This document shows positions 17,584 to 25,571 of a DNA stretch of 64,000 nt, piece by piece. The notes under the pieces were generated by a model. That model worked only from the letters and a program-made list of their open reading frames with translations. It searched no databases and was not told where the DNA came from. The stretch is from an uncultured Clostridia bacterium. Lineage in GTDB: Bacteria; Bacillota; Clostridia; Oscillospirales; Acutalibacteraceae. Made by a program: the position numbers and the translations under genes. Every line of letters starts with the position of its first letter. Within the stretch, counting starts at the first letter, position 1. The stretch is from the NCBI GenBank assembly GCA_947623205.1, contig CANQGM010000009.1, positions 1-64,000 of the forward strand, read 5' to 3'.

Positions 17584-18831
17584 TTAATTTGCTTTTTCAG
17601 CGTCGTTGCTAAACATTGCAGCAAGAGTTTCGTTATTGGCTGTGCCAGTTTCTTTTATGCCGTTGTTCTTCTGAAATTCTTCTACGGCTGCCTGTGAAAT
17701 TTCACCGTAAAAACCCGTTATGTTTTCTTTGTCTGTTATGTATCCTAAATCGTAAAGACGTTTTTGCATTGCTTTTACATTGTCGTTTTCATCTTCGACT
17801 TTAAGAGAAAGATCGTCATCAAGATCAATTTTATATTTATCGGTAACCGATTCATTTGAGGCCGTTGTTGTTTCGGCGGGTGCAGTTGATGAATTTGAGG
17901 CATTTGAGGCTGCCGTTGCATTTACTGCTGTATTTGCAAGTTCGGGATACATAAAATCAATCATTTTTTGAAGGGTATCCAATGCTGTCTGTCCCTGTCG
18001 GTTCAATTCGTCTAAAGAGATCATAGACATTTTACCTTTTTTAACAGCGGTAAGTTTTTTTAAAGTTAAATCACGCTTAATGCTCTGAAGTGTAGCGTCG
18101 TCGGAATAAAAAATAAAATTGGGGTTTGCAATTTTAAGCGTACTGACATCAACACTATTATCTTCAATATTTACCGCGGCATTTACAGCACCAGTGTAAC
18201 CAAGAATCATATCTCCGTATGTTCCGCTTGTCATCATTTTAAGGCTGTTGTTTTCGGTATAAAGGTAGCAGACAGTATAAAGTACATCCGATGATTTTAA
18301 CGAGGTAACTGTCGATTTGATCTCGTCCATATCATTGAGCAGTTCATTGTAAGAGTCTGCTCCGTGGTTTGATCCCGTAACCTTACCTCCCAGAATTTTG
18401 CCAAGCGTAACATAATTTGTTTCAAGCTGTTTTTGTGTTTGTGCCTTTGACATTGTAATAACCTGAATATTATTATTATCTAACTGTTTTTTTATATTAT
18501 CATCCAAATTTGAGCCTGCAAAAACAATTGAGGCTCCGCTTTGTTTGATTTTTTCAATATCCGGATTTTCTTCAGCGCCGACGCTTGGAACAACGCTCAT
18601 CCATTCCTGGTCGACCTCGTCACTTCTGCCGACCATTTTTACATCGTAACCCATAAAAGAAACAATGTCGGCTGTTGACGGGTCAAGAATAACAATATTT
18701 TCAGGTTTTTTATCTATTGTAAAATTAGCTACCGTTACAGGATAGTCCTTATCGCCGCAGCCGCTGAATATAAGAGCTGTCGAAAGCATAACCGCAGCCG
18801 CAAGCGTTATTGATATGAGCTTATTTTTCAT
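17584..18831 (-). CDS. Lipoprotein: BtuF/FhuD-type binding domain fused to a peptidoglycan-binding domain
   Basis: A 415-residue lipoprotein with lipobox LIFSGC (Cys25). Residues ~40-290 match the periplasmic-binding fold used for siderophores, haem or cobalamin (PENIVILDPSTADIVSFMG; PDIEKIKQSGASIVFAG; LDTLQKMIDFMYPE). A Ser/Thr/Ala-rich linker (~300-330) leads to a C-terminal peptidoglycan-binding type 1 domain (VKAMQKRLYDLGYI...FYGEISQAAVEEFQKNNGI). Such binding proteins usually sit beside a permease and ATPase; none is adjacent. The ligand is unknown, and it may be a wall-tethered scavenger or sensor rather than a transporter part. Confidence 0.85.
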   Translation of the reverse strand: MKNKLISITLAAAVMLSTALIFSGCGDKDYPVTVANFTIDKKPENIVILDPSTADIVSFMGYDVKMVGRSDEVDQEWMSVVPSVGAEENPDIEKIKQSGASIVFAGSNLDDNIKKQLDNNNIQVITMSKAQTQKQLETNYVTLGKILGGKVTGSNHGADSYNELLNDMDEIKSTVTSLKSSDVLYTVCYLYTENNSLKMMTSGTYGDMILGYTGAVNAAVNIEDNSVDVSTLKIANPNFIFYSDDATLQSIKRDLTLKKLTAVKKGKMSMISLDELNRQGQTALDTLQKMIDFMYPELANTAVNATAASNASNSSTAPAETTTASNESVTDKYKIDLDDDLSLKVEDENDNVKAMQKRLYDLGYITDKENITGFYGEISQAAVEEFQKNNGIKETGTANNETLAAMFSNDAEKAN

Positions 18832-18867
18832 TATTTTCCCTCCGAAATAATTATCCGTAAAATGATA

Positions 18868-20115
18868 TTAACAAAAGAGTGACTCTACATACTGTTTTGC
18901 ACAGCGCGGCGAACGTCCGCCTCTTGCCAAAGCAAAACGCTCCGCTCCGGCTTCAAGCTCTTTTTGTGAAAGCTTTACTCCTTTTTCCTCAGCAAGAGCA
19001 AACACAATTTCAATATATTCTTTTCTGGTAGGTACCGAATAGCAAACTGCAAGTCCGAAACGGTCTGAAAGCGACAAAGTTTCCTGCATATTATCGCGTG
19101 TATTTATGTCATCGTCGGTTCGGTCGGAAAAACTTTCCTTAACAATATGTCTTCGGTTTGAAGTTGCGTAAATAAGCGCGTTGTCCGGCTGCGCGGCAAG
19201 TCCGCCTTCAAGCACGGCCTTCAGGGTCGTATAGCTTTGGTCCTGTTTCTGAAACGACAGGTCATCAATAAAAATGATAAATTTCATAGGCAGAGATGCA
19301 ATTTTGTCAACAAGAACAGGAAAGTCTATCAGGCGTTCTTTAGGAATTTCAACGATCCTCAGTCCGTCTTTGCAAAATTCATTGGCTATTGCCTTAACGG
19401 TTGAGCTTTTGCCGGTTCCTTTGTCGCCGTAAAGCAGGCAATTGTTGCAGCTTTTGCCCTCAATAAACGATTTTGTGTTGCGCACGACCTGTTCACGCTG
19501 AATTTCGTATCCCGTAAAAGAATCAATATTGATCCTGTCTGGGTGCAAAACAGGCTGAATATCACCGTCGCGCCATATAAACGCCTTGTATCTGGCAAAC
19601 ATTCCGCAGCCGTTTTCTTTATAATATTTTGCAATCCTCTCAAGCGAACCGTCAAAAAGCTTAAAGCTTTCGGCACATTCACCTGATTCCCACCGAGGAA
19701 GAGAATCCGCGACATCTTTAATATTATTGTAATATTTGTAACTGCAAAGAATTTCATCCGCAGAAAGCTCGGCAGCGGAGATAATGGCCTCACAGTCACG
19801 TTTTACAGCTTTTAACACATTTTGCGGAAGCGCATCATATTTCCCGGCGGCGGCAGCCCTGGTAAAACAGTTTTCATCAAACAGTGCCGCCTCGGTCATT
19901 GAGTACGCAAATTTATCACTGCAACCTCTTTCACTTATGATAGAATAAAAATTACCGTAAGCCTTTAAAAATTCATCGGGTTCTTTTTCAATTGATGACA
20001 AAAGCTCGCAGTAGGCTTTTGGAACGCTCCTGTTCAAAATTCCTTTGAATACAGACAAAGAATACAACATCAATTGTGTTTTTTTCACAACATTCATTAC
20101 AATCATTCCAATCAT
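18868..20115 (-). CDS. DUF815 AAA+ ATPase
   Basis: A 415-residue AAA+ protein of the DUF815 family. The C-terminal half holds Walker A GDKGTGKSS (about 229-237), Walker B FIIFIDDLSF, a sensor-like IYATSNRRH and a C-terminal lid region (GGRSPRCAKQYVESL). The N-terminal half is helical and family-specific. The cellular role is unknown. The start is uncertain: ATGs at 20115, 20103 and 20097 are close together and none has a convincing Shine-Dalgarno. It lies downstream of no obvious partner and is followed by the lipoprotein gene on the same strand. Confidence 0.85.
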   Translation of the reverse strand: MIGMIVMNVVKKTQLMLYSLSVFKGILNRSVPKAYCELLSSIEKEPDEFLKAYGNFYSIISERGCSDKFAYSMTEAALFDENCFTRAAAAGKYDALPQNVLKAVKRDCEAIISAAELSADEILCSYKYYNNIKDVADSLPRWESGECAESFKLFDGSLERIAKYYKENGCGMFARYKAFIWRDGDIQPVLHPDRINIDSFTGYEIQREQVVRNTKSFIEGKSCNNCLLYGDKGTGKSSTVKAIANEFCKDGLRIVEIPKERLIDFPVLVDKIASLPMKFIIFIDDLSFQKQDQSYTTLKAVLEGGLAAQPDNALIYATSNRRHIVKESFSDRTDDDINTRDNMQETLSLSDRFGLAVCYSVPTRKEYIEIVFALAEEKGVKLSQKELEAGAERFALARGGRSPRCAKQYVESLFC

Positions 20116-20226
20116 AACTAATTGTACGCTTTTTTTACAATTAAGTCAATATTTTTAGATTTATTAAAAACTTTTGAATTACAATTAATCTTATGTTTAT
20201 AAAAATAAAAAAATTTTAAAAAAGTG

Positions 20227-20255
20227 TTGACTTTTGAAAAATACCGTAGTATAAT
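20227..20255 (+). promoter_or_regulatory. Strong promoter of the 5S rRNA gene
   Basis: TTGACT (20227-20232), 17 bases, TATAAT (20250-20255), 31 bases before the 5S gene. Confidence 0.8.
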
Positions 20256-20285
20256 AACAATCGTTCTCAAAAAGAATACAAAGTT

Positions 20286-20402
20286 GGTGTTGATGACGCT
20301 GAGGGTCCACCTGTTCCCATACCGAACACAGAAGTTAAGCTCAGTGGTGCCGAAAATACTTGGCTGGCGACGGCCCGGGAAAATAGGGAGATGCCAACAC
20401 CC
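20286..20402 (+). rRNA. rrf: 5S ribosomal RNA
   Basis: About 117 nt with conserved 5S segments CCCATACCGAACACAGAAGT and GTTAAGCTC. Helix I forms between GGTGTTG at the 5' end and CCAACACC at the 3' end. It stands alone: no 16S, 23S or tRNA lies nearby, and it has its own promoter and terminator. Exact ends are uncertain by 1-3 nt. Confidence 0.95.
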
Positions 20403-20404
20403 TA

Positions 20405-20437
20405 AGCGTTCACCCAATAGGGTGGGCGCTTTTTTTT
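20405..20437 (+). terminator. Intrinsic terminator of the 5S rRNA gene
   Basis: AGCGTTCACCC (20405-20415) pairs with GGGTGGGCGCT (20420-20430), followed by a run of T. Confidence 0.9.
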
Positions 20438-20462
20438 ATTATTTTGTGCCGGTGAACATATT

Positions 20463-21518
20463 ATGAATATTTGGGAAAATGAAATAAGCGTATGGGACAG
20501 ACTTAAAAAAGAGAATAAACCTGTAATACTTTACGGAATGGGCGACGGCGCCGACAAGGTGCTTGGAGCTTTTAAAAAATACGGCATTAAAGCAAGCGGA
20601 GTAACAGCAAGCGATGATTTTGTGCGCGGACAGAGTTTTCATAATTTTACCGTAAAAAGGCTGAGTGACATTGAACGGGAATTTGACGATTTTACAGTAG
20701 CTTTGTGTTTTGCAAGCCAACTGCCCGATGTTATAAAAACTATTAACAGCGTCGCGCAAAAGCACACAACCGTAGTTCCGAGTGTGCCGGTGTTCGGCAA
20801 TGTTCTGTTTGACGACCGTTTTATAAATGAAAACGCTCAAAAAATAGACGCCGCCTATTCTCTGCTTGAAGATGAAAAATCAAGGCAGGTATATAAAAAT
20901 GTGCTTAAATTTTATTATACGGGAAAAATTGAATATCTCAGCACAATAACAACCGATAAAGACGAGGCATTTAAAAATATATTAAAGCTGTCAGACAGTG
21001 AGATATATGTTGATCTCGGTGCATATAACGGCGACACAATAGATGAATTTCTTTACTATACAAACGGCAGTTACCGCCGCATAGTCGCATTTGAACCAAA
21101 CGCAAAAAACTTTAAAAAGCTCAAACTTCACTGTGCCGGTATGGCTGATACCCACCTGTGGCAGCTGGGAGCGTACAGCAAAAACACATTTCTTAATTTT
21201 AGCAATAAGGCCGGAAGAAACAGCGCAATTGCAGACAAGGGTACAAGTACAAGGGTAGCCGCGGTTGACTCGGTTCTTTGCGGAATGGCGGCAAGCTATA
21301 TTAAAAGTGATGTTGAGGGCGCTGATTATGAAACGCTTTTGGGTATGAAAAATACGCTGAAAATGTTTAAGCCTAAACTTAACTTTTCAGCGTATCACAG
21401 ATTTGAAGATATTTTCAGGCTGCCGATTTTAATAAAAGAACTCAACCCGAATTACAGAATATTTCTGCGCCATCATCCGTATATTCCGGCATGGGACACA
21501 AATTTGTATTGCACTTAA
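20463..21518 (+). CDS. FkbM-family SAM-dependent methyltransferase
   Basis: A 351-residue protein. The C-terminal half is an FkbM-type methyltransferase: the SAM loop YVDLGAYNGDTIDEFL (about 182-197), acidic FEPNAKNFKKL and IKSDVEGADYETLLG (about 281-295). The N-terminal ~115 residues form a Rossmann-like domain (VILYGMGDGADKVLGAFKKY) often found with sugar-modifying FkbM proteins. Such enzymes O-methylate glycans or natural products; the substrate here is unknown. It follows the 5S terminator. Its stop overlaps the stop of the converging membrane gene, with no terminator between them. Confidence 0.82.
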   Translation: MNIWENEISVWDRLKKENKPVILYGMGDGADKVLGAFKKYGIKASGVTASDDFVRGQSFHNFTVKRLSDIEREFDDFTVALCFASQLPDVIKTINSVAQKHTTVVPSVPVFGNVLFDDRFINENAQKIDAAYSLLEDEKSRQVYKNVLKFYYTGKIEYLSTITTDKDEAFKNILKLSDSEIYVDLGAYNGDTIDEFLYYTNGSYRRIVAFEPNAKNFKKLKLHCAGMADTHLWQLGAYSKNTFLNFSNKAGRNSAIADKGTSTRVAAVDSVLCGMAASYIKSDVEGADYETLLGMKNTLKMFKPKLNFSAYHRFEDIFRLPILIKELNPNYRIFLRHHPYIPAWDTNLYCT

Positions 21519-22099
21519 ATTTTCCGTCCGCTTGATGAGCCGAACTCTCCAAGAATGTCATCAATTTCTTGTTCGGTTGATTTTATAGGAGTCTTGTCAA
21601 TGTCGGACGCATATTCGCCATAATCAAATTCATCGTCATCAGAAGTTTCTGCTGGCGGTGTTTCTTTCTTTGCCATTCTTTCTATTTCGGCTTCATCACG
21701 GCGTTTTGCCTCAAGCATCTTTTCTTCAGCTTCGGCTTTTTCTTCCTGTTCTCTCTGACGGCGTTTATCGCCAAAGACAACATCGCCGATAAACAGTCCA
21801 AAGATACCCGCAATAAGATAAGATATGAGCAAAATAAGGTTGGTTGTTTTAAATCCTCCGTTATATATAATCATACTCGGCAAATACATAATTGGCGCAA
21901 TAAGCGAAAACAAGAAATCCAATCCGTTTTTCGAACAGTAAAACGCCGAGCAAATTATTGCGGTTGCAGGAAAAACAAAATAATATGCAACGGGAGAAAA
22001 GTTCTTCATTGATTCCGAAAGAAATATAAGCGGTACGAGTATATAAATCGCAAAAATTATCGCTACATAGGGAACATATTTTTTTAACGAATTATTCAT
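21515..22099 (-). CDS. Predicted membrane protein with charged cytoplasmic tail
   Basis: A 194-residue protein of no recognised family. The first ~105 residues hold about four hydrophobic segments (YVAIIFAIYILVPLIFL; SPVAYYFVFPATAIICSAFY; LFSLIAPIMYLPSMI; LILLISYLIAGIFGLFIGDVVF). Residues ~108-150 are a highly charged, probably coiled-coil segment rich in Glu, Lys and Arg, and the tail is acidic. GGAGG stands before ATG 22099. It is a single-gene unit next to mgtE's divergent promoter. Confidence 0.75.
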   Translation of the reverse strand: MNNSLKKYVPYVAIIFAIYILVPLIFLSESMKNFSPVAYYFVFPATAIICSAFYCSKNGLDFLFSLIAPIMYLPSMIIYNGGFKTTNLILLISYLIAGIFGLFIGDVVFGDKRRQREQEEKAEAEEKMLEAKRRDEAEIERMAKKETPPAETSDDDEFDYGEYASDIDKTPIKSTEQEIDDILGEFGSSSGRKI

Positions 22100-22244
22100 A
22101 ATTTACCTCCTGATAAAATAGTTGGTTCTTAGCTGATATAACAAGTATATTATACATTATATTTCTGAAAAATCAAGGAATTTCAAAATTAAATCTTACT
22201 CCGCTGTTGCGGATAAATTTCATTATACGTTTGCTGAAATTTCG

Positions 22245-22273
22245 TTGACAATCATTTCAAAATGGACTAAAAT
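22245..22273 (+). promoter_or_regulatory. Promoter of the mgtE leader
   Basis: TTGACA (22245-22250), 17 bases, TAAAAT (22268-22273). Transcription would start near 22280, giving a leader of about 190 nt before mgtE. Confidence 0.65.
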
Positions 22274-22328
22274 ATACTGTGTTGGATTATTCCGCATTTT
22301 ATGATTTTTTAAACGAGGTGAAAACTTA

Positions 22329-22415
22329 ATGGACGCAGACGGCAATAAAGGCGCAGTACCGGGGCGAAGTACCGACAAAATGTACGCTTCTGCGCTCATT
22401 TTGTTTTTAATTTAA
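22329..22415 (+). CDS. Putative 28-residue leader peptide upstream of mgtE
   Basis: ATG 22329 follows GAGGTG at a suitable distance and opens a 28-codon frame ending TAA 22413-22415. The peptide starts MDADGNKGAVPG, has a middle RSTDKMYAS and ends ALILFLI. The two early Asp, the Pro and the hydrophobic end are features seen in regulatory nascent peptides; in enterobacteria an acidic, proline-rich leader (MgtL) senses Mg2+. Its place in the leader of a Mg2+ transporter suggests a similar job. I do not recognise the peptide family. Alternatively the region may be a structured RNA with a chance ORF. Confidence 0.5.
   Translation: MDADGNKGAVPGRSTDKMYASALILFLI
22334..22395 (+). promoter_or_regulatory. 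Competing helices in the mgtE leader
   Basis: CGCAGA (22334-22339) can pair with TCTGCG (22389-22394); GCGCAG (22351-22356) can pair with CTGCGC (22390-22395), extended by GTAC 22356-22359 with GTAC 22382-22385. The two share a 3' strand and cannot form together. They lie inside the leader ORF, so ribosome position would choose between them. The M-box (ykoK) consensus is not seen. Confidence 0.45.
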
Positions 22416-22470
22416 TATTTCTCCCATGTACATACGTCTTTACTCCCGCAGTTAAAAAGGAGGAAAGATT

Positions 22471-23838
22471 ATGGAACAGGTAAACGTGACCCTTACGGAA
22501 ACCATAAGAGTGTTGCTTGAAGAAAAAAAGTTTAACACTCTGAGAGATATTCTTGTAACTATGAAACCGTATGATATTGCTGCGGTTTTTGAAGAGCTGC
22601 AAGATGAAAAAATGCCGATTTTGTTTCGTATTCTGCCAAAGGAACTTGCGGCGGAAACCTTTGTTGAAATGGACGACGAAACACAGCAGTTTTTAATTCA
22701 CGGTTTCAGCGACAGCGAGCTTAAAGAAGTTGTTGATGAGCTGTTTGTCGACGACGCCGTTGACCTTATTGAGGAAATGCCTGCAAATGTGGTTAAAAGA
22801 ATTTTGCGCCAGGCCGATAAAGATATGAGAAAGCAAATTAATGAGCTTTTGAAATATCCCGATGACAGCGCAGGTTCAATTATGACAACGGAGTTCATTG
22901 TACTCCGTCCCGATATGACCGCTGAAATGGCTATTAAAAGAATCAGGCGAACGGGCGTTGACAAAGAGACGATCTACACCTGTTATGTTACCGATGATTA
23001 TGGTAAACTAATTGGTATTACAACTGTAAAAGACCTTTTGCTTTCGGATGATGATAATATTGTAAAAGATATTATGGAAGAAAACGTAATATGCGTAAAC
23101 ACCCTTGACGACCAGGAAAAGGTTGCGCAAATGTTTTCTAACTACAACTTTTTGGCTTTGCCCATTGTTGATAATGAAAACCGGCTTGTCGGCATTGTTA
23201 CAATTGACGACGCTATTGACGTTATTCAGGAAGAGGCTACTGAAGATATTGAAAAAATGGCGGCTGTGCTGCCCTCTGACAAACCGTATATGAGAACAAG
23301 CGTATGGGGAATTTACAAAAAGCGCATACCCTGGCTGCTTGTACTTATGCTTTCGGCAACATTTACAAGCGCAATAATTTCTTCGTTTGAACACGCGCTT
23401 GCAAGCGTTATAGTTCTTTCATCATTTATTCCGATGATCACCGGTTCAGGCGGTAATGCGGGCTCACAGGCATCGGTGTCGGTAATTCGTTCGCTTTCTT
23501 TAAATGAAATTGAATTTAAAAGTATGTTTAAGGTTTTGTGGAAAGAATTCAGAGTATCTATATTCTGCGGCGTTACCCTTGCTGTGGCGAATTTTATTAA
23601 ACTTATGCTGTTTGATTTAAATGGTGATGAAAATGCTTTTTTAATCGCTTTAGTTGTGTCGCTCACACTTATAGGTACAATTATTATGGCAAAGCTTGTG
23701 GGAAGTATTTTGCCTCTTCTTGCAAGCAAAATCGGATTTGACCCTGCGGTAATGGCTAATCCGCTAATTTCAACCGTGTGCGACTCGCTGTCGCTTATTA
23801 TCTACTTTGCAATTGCAACCAATATATTAAAAATATAA
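22471..23838 (+). CDS. mgtE: Magnesium transporter MgtE
   Basis: A 455-residue Mg2+ channel. The N-terminal superhelical MgtE_N domain (about 5-130) is followed by two CBS domains (MTTEFIVLRPDMTAEMAIKRI; DIMEENVICVNTLDDQEKVAQ, about 135-260) whose Mg2+ binding closes the channel, then a plug helix and five membrane helices with the signature ITGSGGNAGSQAS (about residue 325). Length matches the family (about 450). It starts at ATG 22471 after AAGGAGGA. It is monocistronic, with a long leader and its own terminator. Confidence 0.96.
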   Translation: MEQVNVTLTETIRVLLEEKKFNTLRDILVTMKPYDIAAVFEELQDEKMPILFRILPKELAAETFVEMDDETQQFLIHGFSDSELKEVVDELFVDDAVDLIEEMPANVVKRILRQADKDMRKQINELLKYPDDSAGSIMTTEFIVLRPDMTAEMAIKRIRRTGVDKETIYTCYVTDDYGKLIGITTVKDLLLSDDDNIVKDIMEENVICVNTLDDQEKVAQMFSNYNFLALPIVDNENRLVGIVTIDDAIDVIQEEATEDIEKMAAVLPSDKPYMRTSVWGIYKKRIPWLLVLMLSATFTSAIISSFEHALASVIVLSSFIPMITGSGGNAGSQASVSVIRSLSLNEIEFKSMFKVLWKEFRVSIFCGVTLAVANFIKLMLFDLNGDENAFLIALVVSLTLIGTIIMAKLVGSILPLLASKIGFDPAVMANPLISTVCDSLSLIIYFAIATNILKI

Positions 23839-23849
23839 TATCAACAGGC

Positions 23850-23885
23850 AATCCGCTGTGCATTTAACCGCACGGCGGATTTTTT
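23850..23885 (+). terminator. Intrinsic terminator of mgtE
   Basis: AATCCGCTGTGC (23850-23861) pairs with GCACGGCGGATT (23870-23881), then T. Confidence 0.85.
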
Positions 23886-23954
23886 ATATTTTATTTAAAC
23901 TTGCAGACAGGCTGAAATATATATCCGATAAAATACAAGGAAAATCATTATAAG

Positions 23955-23983
23955 TTGACAGAAAATAACATTATTGATATAAT
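23955..23983 (+). promoter_or_regulatory. Consensus promoter of the acyltransferase gene
   Basis: TTGACA (23955-23960), 17 bases, TATAAT (23978-23983): a perfect sigma-A consensus. Confidence 0.85.
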
Positions 23984-24017
23984 TTTTACTGTATTTTTAA
24001 GTTAGAGGGTAGATTTT

Positions 24018-25193
24018 TTGAGTTCAAACAACAACAGAACATTGGCTAAGGTTGATGTTAATTTAACATTTAAAATACTTTCTGCGCTCGGAATAATAAT
24101 AATTGTAGCCGGTCATACAAAAAACGGTGGTATTTCATTAGCTTATGAATGGTTTCCTCCTTATTCTTTTCATCTTGCGCTTTTTGTTTTTATTTCAGGA
24201 TATTTTTACAAAAGCAAGCATGAAGAACACGTTTTGAACTACATATGGCGGCGCACCAAGCGACTGCTTATTCCGGCATATATTTGGAATTTTGTCTACG
24301 GACTCTTTAATGTTGTACTCGGATTCTTCGGTTACAAAATCGGAGTTGAATTTAATTTGTACAATATTTTCATAATGCCGATAATTGACGGAGAGGGTTT
24401 TCTGTTTAATCTTGGTTCATGGTTCGTTTATCCGCTGTTTTGCGTGTGTGTTTTCAATATATTATTCAGAAAATTTCTTAAACCGATTCACAAAGACAAT
24501 GAATATATAATTTTAGCTGTTTATCTCGCAATAGGAATGTTGGGTATTCAAATAGCAATCAATCACTCGGAAAACGGCGTACACGGCTTGCTTTTGCTTG
24601 CAACAAGATCAATGTTCTTTTTGCCTTGCTTTGAGTTTGGACAGTTTTACAAAAACAAACTTGAAAAGCGCGACAATCTGAGCAACACTGCATATTTTTC
24701 AATAATATTTCTAATTCAGCTTATTCTGCTGACTTTGTACGATGTAATTATATATACTCCCTCAAAAATGATGAGATTTGAAAACGGAGTAGTTGTTCCT
24801 TACATAACTGCAATTACCGGAATTGCATTCTGGCTGAGAATTTCAAAAATACTTACGCCAGCGGTCAAAGACTGGAAACCGGTTCGGCTGATAGCCGACA
24901 ATACGTACAGCATAATGATACACCAGTATTTGGGATTTATGACGGTAAAATGGATGTTTTATATAATAAAACTTACAACGCCGTTATGTGAAAACTTTGA
25001 TGTTCACGCTATGAAAACGAATATTCGGTACCGTTATTTGCCGCACGGTTTACAAAGGTATTTGCTTTTATACGTCGCCGCGGGAATATTTGTTCCCATA
25101 TTAATTGAAAAAGGAACTCAAAAATTAACTGCATGGATCAAAAAATTAATAAATGAACGCAAATACAAACCACCAAAACATATGTTAAAATAA
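24018..25193 (+). CDS. Membrane acyltransferase family 3 protein
   Basis: A 391-residue integral membrane protein with about ten hydrophobic helices. The N-terminal catalytic-type motif IIIVAGHTKNGG with its His, FHLALFVFISGYFYK, the central SWFVYPLFCVCVF and a late LIADNTYSIMIHQYLG are all typical of acyltransferase 3 (OafA/YrhL-like) proteins, which acetylate cell-surface glycans. It begins at TTG 24018, seven bases after GAGGGT. It has its own promoter and terminator; the acceptor is unknown. Confidence 0.85.
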   Translation: MSSNNNRTLAKVDVNLTFKILSALGIIIIVAGHTKNGGISLAYEWFPPYSFHLALFVFISGYFYKSKHEEHVLNYIWRRTKRLLIPAYIWNFVYGLFNVVLGFFGYKIGVEFNLYNIFIMPIIDGEGFLFNLGSWFVYPLFCVCVFNILFRKFLKPIHKDNEYIILAVYLAIGMLGIQIAINHSENGVHGLLLLATRSMFFLPCFEFGQFYKNKLEKRDNLSNTAYFSIIFLIQLILLTLYDVIIYTPSKMMRFENGVVVPYITAITGIAFWLRISKILTPAVKDWKPVRLIADNTYSIMIHQYLGFMTVKWMFYIIKLTTPLCENFDVHAMKTNIRYRYLPHGLQRYLLLYVAAGIFVPILIEKGTQKLTAWIKKLINERKYKPPKHMLK

Positions 25194-25203
25194 ATAAACC
25201 ATA

Positions 25204-25242
25204 ACAACCGGCTTAAACGCAGTGTTTAAGCCGGTTGTTTTT
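25204..25242 (+). terminator. Intrinsic terminator of the acyltransferase gene
   Basis: ACAACCGGCTTAAAC (25204-25218) pairs perfectly with GTTTAAGCCGGTTGT (25224-25238), then T. Confidence 0.92.
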
Positions 25243-25279
25243 AATGCCTTTTTAGATATGGATATAACAGAAACCATAT

Positions 25280-25334
25280 AAAGAAATAAATTTTTTCTTA
25301 TAGCTATTAAACTATAAGAAAAACTTATTTCTTT
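25280..25334. repeat. AT-rich 55-bp inverted repeat
   Basis: AAAGAAATAA...TTCTTATAG (25280-25303) is mirrored by CTATAAGAA...TTATTTCTTT (to 25334). It lies in the 378-bp gap between the acyltransferase terminator and metF. It could be a second terminator or a degenerate small mobile element; no flanking duplication was established. Confidence 0.5.
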
Positions 25335-25495
25335 TCTTATTTTATCATGTGTATTTTTTAATCTTTTTATTCATTTTAACCTATTCCACATTAATTGTCA
25401 AGCACTTTTTATTTTTGTGTGTTGACAGCAGGTGTAGTTTTCAATACATCTATTGTGAACATAAACGAAAAACTCTGTTTTGCGTTAAAACCTGA

Positions 25496-25524
25496 TTGTT
25501 TATTCATTGCAATTATGTTATAAT
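25496..25524 (+). promoter_or_regulatory. Promoter of the metF-metH operon
   Basis: TTGTTT (25496-25501), 17 bases, TATAAT (25519-25524). No SAM riboswitch or T-box was recognised in the short leader. Confidence 0.6.
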
Positions 25525-25571
25525 ACTTAAATACTAATTTTAATACAGTCATTGAAATGAGTGAATAATTT

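Noticed and set aside
22280..22470. M-box (ykoK) Mg2+ riboswitch upstream of mgtE
   Set aside because: The conserved M-box segments were not recognised; a covariance-model scan would decide.
25335..25571. Possible SAM riboswitch or T-box upstream of metF
   Set aside because: No S-box core, terminator/antiterminator or T-box sequence was found; only an ordinary promoter.
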